NCBI RefSeq assembly: GCF_019966545.1
Contig: NZ_JAIMIC010000002.1
Coordinates: 372,001-436,000 of the forward strand
Source of the DNA: Heliomarina baculiformis
Lineage (GTDB): Bacteria; Pseudomonadota; Alphaproteobacteria; Rhodobacterales; Rhodobacteraceae
Direction of reading: 5' to 3'
Length of the DNA: 64,000 nt
Within the stretch, counting starts at the first letter, position 1. Each line of letters begins with the position of its first letter. The notes beneath the pieces were generated by a model. That model was given only the letters and a program-made list of their open reading frames with translations. It searched no databases and was not told the origin of the DNA. The position numbers and the translations under genes were made by a program. Shown piece after piece: positions 8,894 to 18,922 of the stretch.

Positions 8894-9537
8894 TGAAAGT
8901 TTTGATCACCGGAGGTAATCGCGGCATCGGGCAGGCGATTGCAAATGTGTATCGCGACGCCGGAGAGACGGTGATCGCCACGGCGCGCGACACGTCGGGC
9001 GATGCCAAGCTGGACGTGACCGATCCGGAATCACATCGCCATCTGGCGCAAGCGCTGACCGGAGAGCCGCTCGATCTGCTCGTCTGCAACGCGGGTGTTT
9101 ATCTCGACAAGGGGCAAAAGCTTGACGACGGGTTCGCGCCCGAGCTTTGGGCCGACATGTTCGCGGTCAACGTGACCGGTGTCTTCCTGACGATCCAGTC
9201 GCTGCTGCCAAGCCTGCGCATGGCGTTGGCCCCGAAAATCGCGATCATTTCCTCGCAGATGGCCTCGCAGGAACGGGCGCCGGGAGGCAGTTATATCTAT
9301 CGCGCTTCCAAGGCGGCGGCGCTGAACCTTGGGCGCAACCTTGCCACGGATCTGCAGGTTGAAGACATTGCCGTCGGCATCTATCACCCTGGCTGGGTGC
9401 GCACCGATATGGGCGGCGGCACGGCCGATATCGATGTGGATGAGGCAGCCCGGGGGCTGAAATCGCGTTTCGAGGCGCTGTCGGTCGAGACCACCGGTTG
9501 TTTCGAGACATGGGACGGGCGCGCGCATCCGTTCTGA
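8893..9537 (+). CDS. Short-chain dehydrogenase/reductase
   Basis: A 214-residue SDR enzyme with nucleotide-binding GGNRGIGQA (7-15), the conserved CNAGVY near residue 63 and the catalytic Tyr136-x3-Lys140 (YRASK). The helper Ser lies in IISSQMAS. The protein is short for a classical SDR (usually about 250) because of a compact C-terminus. The substrate is unknown. It is coupled to the DUF1178 gene by an ATGA overlap. Confidence 0.85.
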   Translation: MKVLITGGNRGIGQAIANVYRDAGETVIATARDTSGDAKLDVTDPESHRHLAQALTGEPLDLLVCNAGVYLDKGQKLDDGFAPELWADMFAVNVTGVFLTIQSLLPSLRMALAPKIAIISSQMASQERAPGGSYIYRASKAAALNLGRNLATDLQVEDIAVGIYHPGWVRTDMGGGTADIDVDEAARGLKSRFEALSVETTGCFETWDGRAHPF

Positions 9538-9623
9538 TTGAGACTTTGGCGCATGTAAAACCTGTTGCCCTTGGTGTTTACCGCAAGTAAAGCGGGCGCG
9601 TTCTTAGGCACGAAGGAAGTAAC

Positions 9624-10862
9624 ATGCCCGTTCTCGTGATGAAATTCGGGGGCACCTCGGTGGCAACGCTTGATCGCATCAAGCGGGCGGCGAAACGCGT
9701 CGGTGTCGAAGTCGCCAAGGGCTATGATGTTATCGTCATCGTTTCCGCCATGTCGGGCAAGACCAACGAGCTGGTTGGCTGGGTCAATGAAACCTCGCCC
9801 ATGTACGACGCGCGTGAATACGACGCGGTAGTGTCGAGCGGTGAAAACGTGACCGCCGGGCTGATGGCGCTGACGCTTCAGGAAATGGACGTGCCCGCGC
9901 GCAGCTGGCAAGGCTGGCAGGTACCGGTCAAGACCACGTCGAGCCATTCCGCCGCACGGATCGAAGAAATCCCGACCGAGAACATCATGGGCCGGTTCGA
10001 GCAGGGAATGCGCGTGGCCGTTGTCGCGGGCTTTCAGGGCGTGAGTCCCGAGGGACGGATCACCACGCTGGGACGGGGCGGGTCGGATACGACTGCCGTG
10101 GCCTTTGCGGCGGCCTTTGGGGCGGAACGCTGCGATATCTACACGGATGTGGATGGCGTTTATACGACCGATCCGCGCATCTGCGAAAAAGCCCGCAAAC
10201 TTGACAGGATCGCCTTTGAAGAGATGCTCGAACTGGCATCGCTTGGGGCCAAGGTGCTTCAGACCCGCTCGGTCGAGCTCGCCATGCGCTACAAGGTGCG
10301 CCTGCGGGTGTTGTCGAGCTTTGAGGAACAGTCGGACGAGGCGGGAACGCTTGTCTGTGATGAGGATGAGATTATGGAATCCAATGTAGTCGCCGGTGTC
10401 GCCCATTCCCGTGACGAGGCCAAGATGACGCTTTTGTCGGTTGCCGACCGTCCGGGCATCGCCGCCACGATCTTTACCGCGCTGTCCGATGCGAATGTGA
10501 ACGTCGACATGATCGTGCAGAACATCTCGGAAGAGGGTCGCACGGACATGACCTTTTCCTGCCCGACCGATCAGGTTGCTCGCGCCGACAAGGCGCTGGC
10601 CGCGGCCAAGGCAGATGGCGTGCTGAACTTCTCGGAACTGGTGGCCGATACGAACGTGTGCAAGGTGTCGGTCGTCGGGATCGGAATGCGCTCGCACACG
10701 GGTGTCGCGGCCAAGATGTTCCGTGTCCTGTCCGATGAGGCGATCAACATCAAGGTGATCACGACCTCCGAGATCAAGATTTCTGTCCTGATCGATCGCA
10801 AGTACATGGAGCTTGCCGTGCAGGCGCTGCATGACGCTTTCGAACTGGACAAGGCAGGCTGA
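9624..10862 (+). CDS. lysC: Aspartate kinase
   Basis: A 412-residue aspartokinase catalysing phosphorylation of aspartate, the first step to lysine, threonine, methionine and diaminopimelate. It has the N-terminal KFGGTSVA (6-13), the kinase active-site segment TTLGRGGSDTTAVA (about 151-164) and two C-terminal ACT domains (about 268-340 and 347-412; the second has VSVVGIGMRSHTGVA) that bind feedback inhibitors. Length and architecture match the monofunctional lysine/threonine-sensitive type. It is followed by tandem hairpins and then ptsP. Confidence 0.96.
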   Translation: MPVLVMKFGGTSVATLDRIKRAAKRVGVEVAKGYDVIVIVSAMSGKTNELVGWVNETSPMYDAREYDAVVSSGENVTAGLMALTLQEMDVPARSWQGWQVPVKTTSSHSAARIEEIPTENIMGRFEQGMRVAVVAGFQGVSPEGRITTLGRGGSDTTAVAFAAAFGAERCDIYTDVDGVYTTDPRICEKARKLDRIAFEEMLELASLGAKVLQTRSVELAMRYKVRLRVLSSFEEQSDEAGTLVCDEDEIMESNVVAGVAHSRDEAKMTLLSVADRPGIAATIFTALSDANVNVDMIVQNISEEGRTDMTFSCPTDQVARADKALAAAKADGVLNFSELVADTNVCKVSVVGIGMRSHTGVAAKMFRVLSDEAINIKVITTSEIKISVLIDRKYMELAVQALHDAFELDKAG

Positions 10863-10882
10863 CCCTCCGCATCGGCGCGCTG

Positions 10883-10928
10883 GAAATTTCTTGAAGAAAT
10901 TTCGGAAAAAATTGCGATCAATTTTTTT
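10883..10928 (+). terminator. Two tandem perfect hairpins ending the lysC unit
   Basis: Hairpin 1 pairs 10883-10891 with 10895-10903 (9 bp, three-base loop). Hairpin 2 pairs 10906-10914 with 10919-10927 (9 bp, CGAT loop) and supplies a run of Ts to 10928. Both stems are AT-rich, unlike the surroundings. They could terminate transcription or protect the 3' end. Confidence 0.7.
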
Positions 10929-11072
10929 GCGGATTTGCGCCGGCGTTGGGTTTTCTCTGGCAATCTTCGGGCCTTCCGCCACGGAAATCCATTTCGCTTT
11001 TCCGCGTCATGTGTTCTATAGGCTTCGGTCGGGCTGAACGCCCGGAGGTTGCATAGGACACCTGTCGCCAGA

Positions 11073-13322
11073 ATGGCTGAACGCATGGAAACCGAAAGCC
11101 GCAAGCTTTTGCGGCGGTTGCGAGACACGATGGCCAGCGATGTGGCCGGGCAGGCGCGGCTGGATCAGATCACCCATCTGATTGCCGACAGCATGGGGTC
11201 CGAGGTCTGCTCCGTTTACCTTTTCCGGGACGAGGAAACGCTGGAGCTCTGCGCGACCGAAGGTCTGAAACCCGAGGCCGTTCACCAGACCCGTATGCGG
11301 CTGGGCGAGGGTCTTGTCGGGCGTGTGGCGCGTACCGGGCAAGTGGTGAATACCCCCGACGCCCCGGCGGCCAAGGGGTTCCGCTATATGCCGGAAACCG
11401 GCGAAGAGCGGTATTCCTCTTTCCTTGGCGTGCCGATTCAGCGGCTTGGCGAAAAGCTGGGCGTGCTGGTGGTGCAGTCCCGCGATGCGCGGGAGTTTTC
11501 CGAAGACGAGCAATACGCGCTGGAAGTGGTGGCGATGGTGCTGGCCGAGATGACCGAGCTTGGTGCCTTTATCGGTGAGGGTGCAGCGCTGTCGGCGCGC
11601 CATCAGCAGGCCGTCCTTTTGCGCGGGACGACCGGGCAGGAAGGCGCGGCCGAGGGTCATGTCTGGTTGCATGAACCTCGTGTGGTGGTCGCCAACCCGA
11701 TCTCGGACGACCCTCAGAGCGAGCTGGTGCGTCTTACCGAGGCCGTCGAGCAGTTGAGGGTCGGCGTTGACCGGATGCTGGAGATGTCCCTGACCGGGGA
11801 CAAGGACCAGCTTCAGGTGCTTGAAGCCTATCGCATGTTCGCCAATTCCAAGGGCTGGATGCGGCGGATGGAGGAAGACATCAGCCGGGGTCTTTCTGCC
11901 GAAGCTGCCGTGGAAAAGGAACAGTCGCAGGCGCGGGCTCGGATGCAGCAGGTGCAGGACGCCTATCTGCGAGAGCGACTTTCGGATCTGGACGACCTTT
12001 CGAACCGTCTTTTGCGTATCCTGACCGGGCAGGGGAGCGAGACCGGGGCAGAGATGCCGCCCGATCCGATCCTGATCGCGCGCAACATTGGCCCCGGGGA
12101 TCTGCTTGAATACGGGCGCAAATTGCGTGGCATCGTGCTCGAGGAAGGGTCGGTCGGCTCGCACGCGGCCATTGTCGCGCGGGCGCTGGCGATTCCGCTG
12201 GTGGTCCATGCCAGCCGGATCACCACCGAGGCGCTGAACGGCGATCACATCATGGTCGATGGCGATCAGGGCGTGGTGCATCTGCGCCCGGACGATACGG
12301 TGGTCAGTGCCTTCCGCGACAAGATCGCGATGCTGGCGCAGGCGCAGGAGCGGTTCAGTTCGATCCGGGGGTTACCAGCCGAGACCAAATGCGGCCGCAC
12401 CATCGGGATGCATATGAATGCCGGGCTGATGGCGGATCTGCCGTCGCTGGAAAGTTCGGGCGCCGAGGGGGTAGGGCTTTTCCGCACGGAATTGCAGTTT
12501 CTGGTGCGCAACCAGATGCCAAAACGGTCGGAACTGAGCGCACTTTATGCGCGGGTTCTGGATTCGGCCAAGGGCAAGCGGGTGGTCTTTCGGACGCTGG
12601 ATATCGGCTCGGACAAGGTGCTGCCCTATATGAAGCCCAATGACGAACCGAACCCGGCGCTGGGCTGGCGCGCGATACGGGTGGGACTCGACAAGCCCGG
12701 CATCATGCGGATGCAGCTGCAGGCGCTGATCCGTGCGGCGGCGGGTCGGCCGCTGACGCTGATGTTCCCGTTCATTGCGCAGTTCGAGGAATATACTGCG
12801 GCGCGGGCCGAACTCGACAAGACCATCGCCCGAGAGGAACGTCTGGGCCATGTGCTGCCGGAATCCATCGAAATCGGCGCAATGCTCGAGACGCCTTCGC
12901 TGGCCTTCGCACCCAAGAAATTCTTTGACGATGTCGGGTTCCTGTCGATTGGCGGCAACGATCTTAAACAGTTCTTTTTTGCCGCCGACCGGGAAAACGA
13001 ACGCGTGAGGCGTCGCTATGACACGCTGAACGTCAGCTTCCTGAGCCTGATCGACAAGGTGGTGCAGCGCTGCCGGGAATCGAATACGCCGCTGTCTTTC
13101 TGCGGAGAAGACGCGGGCCGGCCTATAGAAGCCCTATGCCTTGCGGCCATCGGGGTAGAGACCCTGTCGATGCGCCCGGCGTCGATCGGTCCGGTCAAGA
13201 GCCTGCTGCGGCGGGTGAACCTTGAAGAGGCGCGCGAGATCATCTGGGATGCGCGCGAAAGAGGCGAACAATCGGTGCGCCCGGCCATCGTGGAATGGCT
13301 GCGCAGCCAGAACGGCAATTAA
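11073..13322 (+). CDS. ptsP: Phosphoenolpyruvate-protein phosphotransferase PtsP (GAF-EI)
   Basis: A 749-residue enzyme I of the nitrogen-type phosphotransferase system. A GAF domain covers about residues 17-150, followed by the phosphohistidine domain with the active His364 (GSHAAIVARA), then the PEP-binding barrel with LFRTELQFL, SIGGNDLKQFF and catalytic Cys677 (FCGEDAG). It passes phosphate from PEP to NPr and so to EIIANtr, a regulatory cascade sensing nitrogen and carbon state; in E. coli the GAF domain binds glutamine. The ATG at 11073 is chosen; an in-frame TTG at 11049 has GGAGG directly abutting it, too close to act. The stop codon overlaps the stop of the convergent hutC gene. Confidence 0.93.
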   Translation: MAERMETESRKLLRRLRDTMASDVAGQARLDQITHLIADSMGSEVCSVYLFRDEETLELCATEGLKPEAVHQTRMRLGEGLVGRVARTGQVVNTPDAPAAKGFRYMPETGEERYSSFLGVPIQRLGEKLGVLVVQSRDAREFSEDEQYALEVVAMVLAEMTELGAFIGEGAALSARHQQAVLLRGTTGQEGAAEGHVWLHEPRVVVANPISDDPQSELVRLTEAVEQLRVGVDRMLEMSLTGDKDQLQVLEAYRMFANSKGWMRRMEEDISRGLSAEAAVEKEQSQARARMQQVQDAYLRERLSDLDDLSNRLLRILTGQGSETGAEMPPDPILIARNIGPGDLLEYGRKLRGIVLEEGSVGSHAAIVARALAIPLVVHASRITTEALNGDHIMVDGDQGVVHLRPDDTVVSAFRDKIAMLAQAQERFSSIRGLPAETKCGRTIGMHMNAGLMADLPSLESSGAEGVGLFRTELQFLVRNQMPKRSELSALYARVLDSAKGKRVVFRTLDIGSDKVLPYMKPNDEPNPALGWRAIRVGLDKPGIMRMQLQALIRAAAGRPLTLMFPFIAQFEEYTAARAELDKTIAREERLGHVLPESIEIGAMLETPSLAFAPKKFFDDVGFLSIGGNDLKQFFFAADRENERVRRRYDTLNVSFLSLIDKVVQRCRESNTPLSFCGEDAGRPIEALCLAAIGVETLSMRPASIGPVKSLLRRVNLEEAREIIWDARERGEQSVRPAIVEWLRSQNGN

Positions 13323-14011
13323 ATCTCTAGTCTGACCCGGTGGTTCGGCGCGAAATGCGTTGTGACCAGCGTTGCGGCGTGGTCGCCGGGGCCAAAGGTG
13401 CTGCGCTGCATGCAGAGCAGGGCGGTGCCGGGGGCGCAGCCGAGCTGTTCCGCCTCGAAATCACCGGCCGGCGCGGCGCTATAGTCCAGCGTGCCATGTG
13501 AAAACGGCGCATGCTGGACAAGCCATTCATTCGGGCTGGTTTTTTCCAGCTCGGCGGTCTCGAAACCCGGCGCGGCGGACAGGTGCACCCAGCGGTCCTC
13601 CAGCGCGAAGGGGTGACCGTCAGCCAGATAGAGCGTCTGGACCCGTTCCACCGGGGCGTCATCCGACAGACCAAGCGCGGCACGCAGAGGGCTGGGCATT
13701 TTTGAACGGCTGCGGGACAGGATGCGATGGGCGAAACGCTGGCCGCGCGCCTCGATTTCCTCGCGCAGGAGCGGGATGGCAAGCTGGGCGCGGCGTTGCG
13801 GGGCGCGGGCGACCCGGGTGCCGGCCTTTCGGCGACGTTCGAGCCATCCTGCCTCGGCCAGCGCCCGCAGGGCCCGGTTGACCGTGGCGCGCGAACAGCC
13901 GAACTCCTCGGCAAGGTCAGCCTCGTTCGGGATCAGCGTGTCGGGCGCCCATTCGCGGCTGTGAATGCGGCGCAGCGCTTCCTTGTGGATGTCCTGCCAG
14001 CTTTGCGCCAT
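13319..14011 (-). CDS. hutC: Histidine utilisation repressor HutC (GntR family)
   Basis: A 230-residue regulator with an N-terminal GntR winged helix-turn-helix (about 8-70, including EEFGCSRATVNRALRAL) and a C-terminal UTRA ligand domain (about 90-225, with VERVQTLYLADGHPFALE). HutC proteins repress hut operons and are released by urocanate. It sits directly behind hutF (the hutF TGA and hutC ATG share one base), so it is co-transcribed and probably autoregulated through the operator at 15386-15421. An in-frame GTG at 14014 is an alternative start. The stop overlaps that of ptsP on the other strand. Confidence 0.93.
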   Translation of the reverse strand: MAQSWQDIHKEALRRIHSREWAPDTLIPNEADLAEEFGCSRATVNRALRALAEAGWLERRRKAGTRVARAPQRRAQLAIPLLREEIEARGQRFAHRILSRSRSKMPSPLRAALGLSDDAPVERVQTLYLADGHPFALEDRWVHLSAAPGFETAELEKTSPNEWLVQHAPFSHGTLDYSAAPAGDFEAEQLGCAPGTALLCMQRSTFGPGDHAATLVTTHFAPNHRVRLEI

Positions 14012-15363
14012 CACATGACCTCGGCCAAGCGAGAGAGGCAGGCGCGGTAGTTTGCGGTGATGGTCTCACGGGCGATGTGGCGGCCACCCTGTACGACGTG
14101 ACGCCCGGCGGACCATACATCGCGCACCAGCCGGTCGTCGCGGGCAAAAATCCATGTGTCGAGGATCTGATCGCCGCTGCGCCCGATGAGGTCGGCATCA
14201 TCCGCATCCAGCGCGATGAGATCGGCAAGATATCCCGTCGCGATACGGCCGGATTTGCGCCCAATGGCTTGTGCGCCGCCTGCCGTGGCCGCGTCGAACA
14301 GGCGTCGGCCCGTGCTGCCGCCGGGCGCGGCGAGAACGGCGCGGCCCTTGTCGCGCAGCCGCTGGGAGTATTCGAGCTGACGGAGTTCTTCGGCAAGGGA
14401 AATCCGGATGTTGCTGTCCGACCCGATCCCGATGGCACCGTCGTTTTCCAGCCAGCGCACACCGTCGAAAATCCCGTCGCCCAGCGAGGATTCGGTCAGC
14501 GGGCAAAGTCCGGCCACTGCGCCACTCTGCGCCAGCGCGGCGGTTTCATGCGGCTCCATCTGGGTGCAATGGATCAGGCACCAGTTCTTATCCGGCGGGC
14601 AATTGTCGAGCATCCATTCGACCGGGCGGGCGCCGTAGGCGGCCTTGATCTCATCCACTTCGGCGACCTGTTCAGCAAGATGCATGTGGATCGGGCTGCT
14701 GGATTTGGCCAGTTCTGCCAGTGCGTTACGGGTGACCGCGCGAAGAGAATGAGGCGCGGCGCCGATCTTTGCGTCCTCGGGGAGTAGGCTTAGCGCCTTG
14801 GCTGTCTGCGCGTGAAGATTGTGAAAACGGTCAAGATCGTTGCCGAAGCGGATCTGTCCGGGGCCAAGCGGTCGCCCATCGACGCCGCCTTGCTCATAGA
14901 GCACTGGCAGGAGGGTCAGACCGATGCCTGTCTCACTGGCGGCGGCGCAGATCGCGGCGCTCGTCTCGGCGAGGTTGGCATATGGCGTGCCCCCCGGCTG
15001 GTGGTGCAGATAGTGGAATTCGCCGCTGGCCGCATAGCCGGATTCCAGCATCTCCATCTGTACCTGCGCGGTGATGGCGCGGATGTCTTCGGGGGTGAGC
15101 CGGTCGAGAAAGCGGAACATGAGCTGCCGCCATGTCCAGAAACTGTCACGCCCCGATGGCCCGCGCGCTTCCGTCAGCCCCGCCATCGCGCGCTGAAACG
15201 CGTGGGAATGCACGTTCGCAGGGGCGGGGAGCAGGATGCCGACATGATGATCGGGGCTTTCGCCGCCGAGCCGCGCAATCGTGCCATCCGGCGCAAGGGT
15301 AAGCGTGACATCACTTTGCCACCCATCGGTAAGCAAGGCGGCGCCGGCATGGAAAACGGTCAT
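14011..15363 (-). CDS. hutF: Formimidoylglutamate deiminase
   Basis: A 450-residue amidohydrolase-superfamily enzyme converting N-formimino-L-glutamate to N-formylglutamate and ammonia. The metal ligands His52 and His54 (ANVHSHAFQ) open the barrel; later His-containing segments are IHMHLAEQ and LIHCTQM, and the final metal-site Asp is in [10 protein letters not shown]. Together with hutG this defines the five-step histidine pathway that releases formate instead of formamide. It is the first gene of the leftward hut unit and shares the operator region with hutI. Confidence 0.94.
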   Translation of the reverse strand: MTVFHAGAALLTDGWQSDVTLTLAPDGTIARLGGESPDHHVGILLPAPANVHSHAFQRAMAGLTEARGPSGRDSFWTWRQLMFRFLDRLTPEDIRAITAQVQMEMLESGYAASGEFHYLHHQPGGTPYANLAETSAAICAAASETGIGLTLLPVLYEQGGVDGRPLGPGQIRFGNDLDRFHNLHAQTAKALSLLPEDAKIGAAPHSLRAVTRNALAELAKSSSPIHMHLAEQVAEVDEIKAAYGARPVEWMLDNCPPDKNWCLIHCTQMEPHETAALAQSGAVAGLCPLTESSLGDGIFDGVRWLENDGAIGIGSDSNIRISLAEELRQLEYSQRLRDKGRAVLAAPGGSTGRRLFDAATAGGAQAIGRKSGRIATGYLADLIALDADDADLIGRSGDQILDTWIFARDDRLVRDVWSAGRHVVQGGRHIARETITANYRACLSRLAEVM

Positions 15364-15385
15364 TTGGACTCTCTTGACGACTCAA

Positions 15386-15421
15386 TTATGTCTATACATA
15401 AAGTTATTAAAGTAGACATAA
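15386..15421. promoter_or_regulatory. HutC-like operator in the hutF-hutI divergent region
   Basis: Three related half-sites sit between the divergent hut units. TTATGT (15386-15391) and ACATAA (15396-15401) form a perfect inverted repeat with a four-base centre. The longer TTATGTCTA (15386-15394) is exactly mirrored by TAGACATAA (15413-15421). Known HutC sites are likewise AT-rich palindromes with TGT/ACA cores. The site lies 23 bp upstream of the hutF start and 15 bp upstream of the hutI start, so it can control both directions. Confidence 0.75.
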
Positions 15422-15435
15422 AAGGTCAATCACGG

Positions 15436-16629
15436 ATGGTGGAGCGAGTTCTGGTCGGGGTGCGGATCGCGACGATGACCGGCGGCGGTTACGGGCTGAT
15501 CGAACATGGGGTGATTGCCCTGCGGGATGGAGTGATCGCCCATGTGGGGCAGGCCATTCCCGATGATTTCGCAGGCGTGACGCCCGAGGATATGGGCGGG
15601 CGGCTGGTCACTCCGGCGCTGATCGATTGCCACACGCATCTGGTTTTTGGCGGCAACCGGGCCTTGGAATTCGAGATGCGGCTGAATGGCGCGAGCTATG
15701 AGGAGGTCGCCCGCGCCGGGGGCGGCATCGTTTCGACAGTACGCGACACGCGGGCGGCGGATGAGACGGCGCTTGTCGAGGGGGCGCTGGCGCGGCTTGA
15801 TGCGCTGATCGCCGAAGGGGTCGGCGTGGTCGAGGTGAAGTCCGGCTATGGGCTCGACCTCGATACCGAGTTGCGGATGCTGCGGGCGGCGCGGACACTG
15901 GGCGTGCGCCGCAACGTGGCGGTACGGACCTCATTCCTCGGCGCACACGCCGTTCCGGCAGAATACAAGGATCGCCCTGATGCCTATCTCGACGAGGTCT
16001 GTATCCCCACGCTCAAGGCCGCCCACGCCGAGGGGCTGGTTGATGCGGTGGACGGGTTCTGCGAGGGAATTGCTTTTGACTGCAAGCAGATCGCGCGCGT
16101 CTTTGATGTCGCCAAGGAACTGGGCCTGCCGGTAAAGCTCCACGCGGAGCAACTGTCCCATCTGGGCGGAATGGCCTTGGCGGCCGAATACGGGGCGCTG
16201 TCGGCCGATCACGTGGAATACGCGAATGACGAGGACGCGCGGGCACTAGCGGCCGCGGGAACCGTCGCCGTGCTGCTGCCCGGGGCGTTTTACACGCTGC
16301 GCGAGACGCAGGTGCCGCCAGTGCAGGCGTTTCGGAATCACGGGGTGGCGATGGCGCTGGCGACTGATTGCAATCCGGGCTCCTCGCCGCTGGCCTCGCT
16401 GTTGTTGACACTCAACATGGGCTGCACCCTGTTCCGCCTGACGCCCGAAGAGGCGCTGGCCGGGGTGACCTGCCACGCCGCCCGCGCGCTGGGCCTGACG
16501 GATCGCGGAGAGATCGCGCCGGGATACCGCGCGGATCTGGCAGTCTGGGATGTCGAAACACCGGGCGAGCTTGCTTATCGGATCGGGTTCAACCCGCTTT
16601 ATGCCCGCATCATTGGAGGTGAAGGATGA
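15436..16629 (+). CDS. hutI: Imidazolonepropionase
   Basis: A 397-residue amidohydrolase hydrolysing 4-imidazolone-5-propionate to N-formimino-L-glutamate. It has metal-binding His66 and His68 ([10 protein letters not shown]), the substrate segment [10 protein letters not shown], and a C-terminal [10 protein letters not shown] metal/substrate motif. The reading frame is open far upstream (to 14812), but this would run through the divergent hutF gene and the operator. The ATG at 15436 gives the normal family length. Its TGA overlaps the hutH start (ATGA). Confidence 0.94.
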   Translation: MVERVLVGVRIATMTGGGYGLIEHGVIALRDGVIAHVGQAIPDDFAGVTPEDMGGRLVTPALIDCHTHLVFGGNRALEFEMRLNGASYEEVARAGGGIVSTVRDTRAADETALVEGALARLDALIAEGVGVVEVKSGYGLDLDTELRMLRAARTLGVRRNVAVRTSFLGAHAVPAEYKDRPDAYLDEVCIPTLKAAHAEGLVDAVDGFCEGIAFDCKQIARVFDVAKELGLPVKLHAEQLSHLGGMALAAEYGALSADHVEYANDEDARALAAAGTVAVLLPGAFYTLRETQVPPVQAFRNHGVAMALATDCNPGSSPLASLLLTLNMGCTLFRLTPEEALAGVTCHAARALGLTDRGEIAPGYRADLAVWDVETPGELAYRIGFNPLYARIIGGEG

Positions 16630-18131
16630 TCGTGACACCGGGGCAGGTTTCCCTGTCGGATCTTGAGCGCATCTATCGCAATGAAACGCCCGTGCGCCTT
16701 GCGGACGAGGCACGTCCAAAGGTCGAGGCGGCTGCGGAACTGGTGGCCAAGGCGGCAGCGGCAAGCGCGCCGGTCTATGGGGTGAACACCGGGTTCGGCA
16801 AGCTCGCGAGCCGCAAGATCGCCCCGCAAGATACCGCAAAGCTTCAGGAAAACCTGATCCTGTCCCATTGCTGCGGCGTCGGCGCGCCGCTGTCTGAACG
16901 GCTGACGCGGCTGATGATGGTGCTTAAGCTGATGTCGCTGGGGCGTGGGGCTTCGGGCGTGCGCTGGGATATTTGCGCGCTGATCGAAGGGATGCTGGAG
17001 GCAGGGGTTACGCCGGTCGTGCCGCATCAGGGATCGGTCGGGGCCTCCGGCGATCTGGCGCCGCTCGCCCATATGACGGCGGTTTTGATCGGGGCGGGCG
17101 AGGCGTTTTACAAGGGGGAACGTCTGTCCGGTGGTGCGGCGCTTGAAAAGGTCGGGCTGACGCCGGTTGTTTTGGGGGCGAAAGAGGGGCTCGCGCTGAT
17201 CAACGGCACGCAGTTTTCCACGGCCTGCGCGCTGGCCGGGTGTTTCGGGGCCGAGCGGGCGGTACAGAATTCGATCATCATCGCCGCGCTGTCGACTGAT
17301 GCGATCATGGGCTCTACCGCGCCGCTGACGCCGGAAATCCATGCTTTGCGCGGTCACAAGGGGCAGATCGACGTGGCGGCGCGGATGCGGGCGCTGATGG
17401 AAGGCTCGGAAATCCGCGAAAGCCATCGTGACAATGACACGCGGGTGCAGGACCCGTATTGCATCCGGTGCCAACCGCAGGTGGTTGGCGCGTCATGGGA
17501 CGTAATCCGGCGTGCCGGGCAAACCCTTGAAATCGAAGCGAATGCGGTGACGGACAACCCCTTGGTGCTGGTCGAAACCGGGCAGATCGTTTCGGGCGGA
17601 AATTTCCACGCGGAACCGGTGGGCTTTGCCGCCGACGATATCGCGCTGGCGCTTGCCGAGATCGGTGCCATCGGGCAGCGTCGCGTCGCGCTGATGGTCG
17701 ATCCGACGCTGAGTTATGACCTTCCGCCGTTTCTGACACCCGATCCGGGGCTGAATTCCGGCTTTATGATCGCCGAAGTGACCACGGCGGCAATGATGAG
17801 CGAGAATAAGCATCTCGCCAACCCATGTGTGACCGACAGCACGCCGACCTCTGCCAACCAGGAAGATCACGTGAGCATGGCGGCCCATGGGGCGTTTCGC
17901 CTAATGCGGATGATCGAGAACCTGAACGTCATTCTGGGGATCGAGGCGCTCTGCGCGGCGCAGGGGGTCGAAGCGCGAGCGCCGTTGCAAACCTCGGGGC
18001 CGCTGGGCAGGGTTATCAAACGGTTAAGGCAAGACGTTCAACCTTTAGTTGATGATCGGTTCCTCGCGCCGGACATTGAAATCGCGTCTTCTCTGGTGCG
18101 CGACGGTGTCTTCCCGGAGGTCGTGGCATGA
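16626..18131 (+). CDS. hutH: Histidine ammonia-lyase
   Basis: A 501-residue enzyme deaminating L-histidine to trans-urocanate, the first hut step. The internal Ala140-Ser141-Gly142 ([14 protein letters not shown]) would cyclise to the MIO prosthetic group, and [11 protein letters not shown] near residue 40 carries the catalytic Tyr. Length is normal. It overlaps hutI by four bases upstream and hutG by four bases downstream, giving a tightly coupled operon. Confidence 0.96.
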   Translation: MIVTPGQVSLSDLERIYRNETPVRLADEARPKVEAAAELVAKAAAASAPVYGVNTGFGKLASRKIAPQDTAKLQENLILSHCCGVGAPLSERLTRLMMVLKLMSLGRGASGVRWDICALIEGMLEAGVTPVVPHQGSVGASGDLAPLAHMTAVLIGAGEAFYKGERLSGGAALEKVGLTPVVLGAKEGLALINGTQFSTACALAGCFGAERAVQNSIIIAALSTDAIMGSTAPLTPEIHALRGHKGQIDVAARMRALMEGSEIRESHRDNDTRVQDPYCIRCQPQVVGASWDVIRRAGQTLEIEANAVTDNPLVLVETGQIVSGGNFHAEPVGFAADDIALALAEIGAIGQRRVALMVDPTLSYDLPPFLTPDPGLNSGFMIAEVTTAAMMSENKHLANPCVTDSTPTSANQEDHVSMAAHGAFRLMRMIENLNVILGIEALCAAQGVEARAPLQTSGPLGRVIKRLRQDVQPLVDDRFLAPDIEIASSLVRDGVFPEVVA

Positions 18132-18922
18132 TCGAAATTCAACGTGGAGAGGGGCCGCTCGTGCTGGGCCTGCCGCATACGGGGACCGATCTGCCCGAGG
18201 AGGTCGCCGCGCGGCTGAACGAACGCGGGCTGGCGATAGCGGACACGGACTGGCACATCCATCGGCTGTATGACGGGCTGCTTGACGGGGTGACGACAGT
18301 GCGCACGCCGATCCACCGCTATGCCATTGATGTTAATCGAGGACCTGACGATTCAAGCCTGTATCCGGGGCAGAATACGACGGGTTTGTGCCCGGTGACC
18401 GATTTCGACGGCAATCCAATATATCGGACAGGCGAAGAGCCGGATGCCGCTGAGATCGAACACCGGAGAGAGCGCTATCACGCGCCGTATCACGATGCCC
18501 TGTCCGCTGAATTACAGCGCGTGAAGGATATCCACGGTGTTGCGGTCTTGTACGATTGCCACTCGATCAGGTCGTGGATTCCCTATTTGTTCGACGGCAA
18601 ATTGTCGGATCTCAACATTGGGACCAATGCAGGGCAGAGTTGCGATCCGCTTGTGGAAAACTGTGTGGATAAGATTTGCCGCTCAACTCAGGGTTACACG
18701 TCGATCCTTAACGGAAGGTTTAAGGGAGGCTGGACAACGCGCCATTATGGAAGACCTTTCGAGGGTTTTCACGCGATCCAGATGGAGCTGGCGCAATCGA
18801 CCTATATGACGGAATCCGCGCCCTGGACCTATCTGCCTGAGAAGGCTGGTCCAACCCGTACCGTGCTTTCGGAAATCCTTCAATCCTTGCAAACTCTCGC
18901 CCTATCCGGAGACCTGACATGA
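18128..18922 (+). CDS. hutG: N-formylglutamate deformylase
   Basis: A 264-residue member of the N-formylglutamate amidohydrolase (FGase) family, hydrolysing N-formyl-L-glutamate to glutamate and formate. Recognisable segments are [10 protein letters not shown] near the N-terminus, [11 protein letters not shown] (about 59-69) and the metal-site [10 protein letters not shown] (about 141-150). It acts on the product of HutF. ATGA overlaps link it to hutH and hutU. Confidence 0.92.
   Translation: MIEIQRGEGPLVLGLPHTGTDLPEEVAARLNERGLAIADTDWHIHRLYDGLLDGVTTVRTPIHRYAIDVNRGPDDSSLYPGQNTTGLCPVTDFDGNPIYRTGEEPDAAEIEHRRERYHAPYHDALSAELQRVKDIHGVAVLYDCHSIRSWIPYLFDGKLSDLNIGTNAGQSCDPLVENCVDKICRSTQGYTSILNGRFKGGWTTRHYGRPFEGFHAIQMELAQSTYMTESAPWTYLPEKAGPTRTVLSEILQSLQTLALSGDLT

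Noticed and set aside
9384-10982. A 532-residue minus-strand open frame opposite lysC
   Set aside because: Antisense to lysC and the SDR gene, Arg/His-rich and without domain features.
14812-15435. N-terminal extension of HutI to 605 residues
   Set aside because: The extension is antisense to hutF and spans the operator; the family length fits the ATG at 15436.
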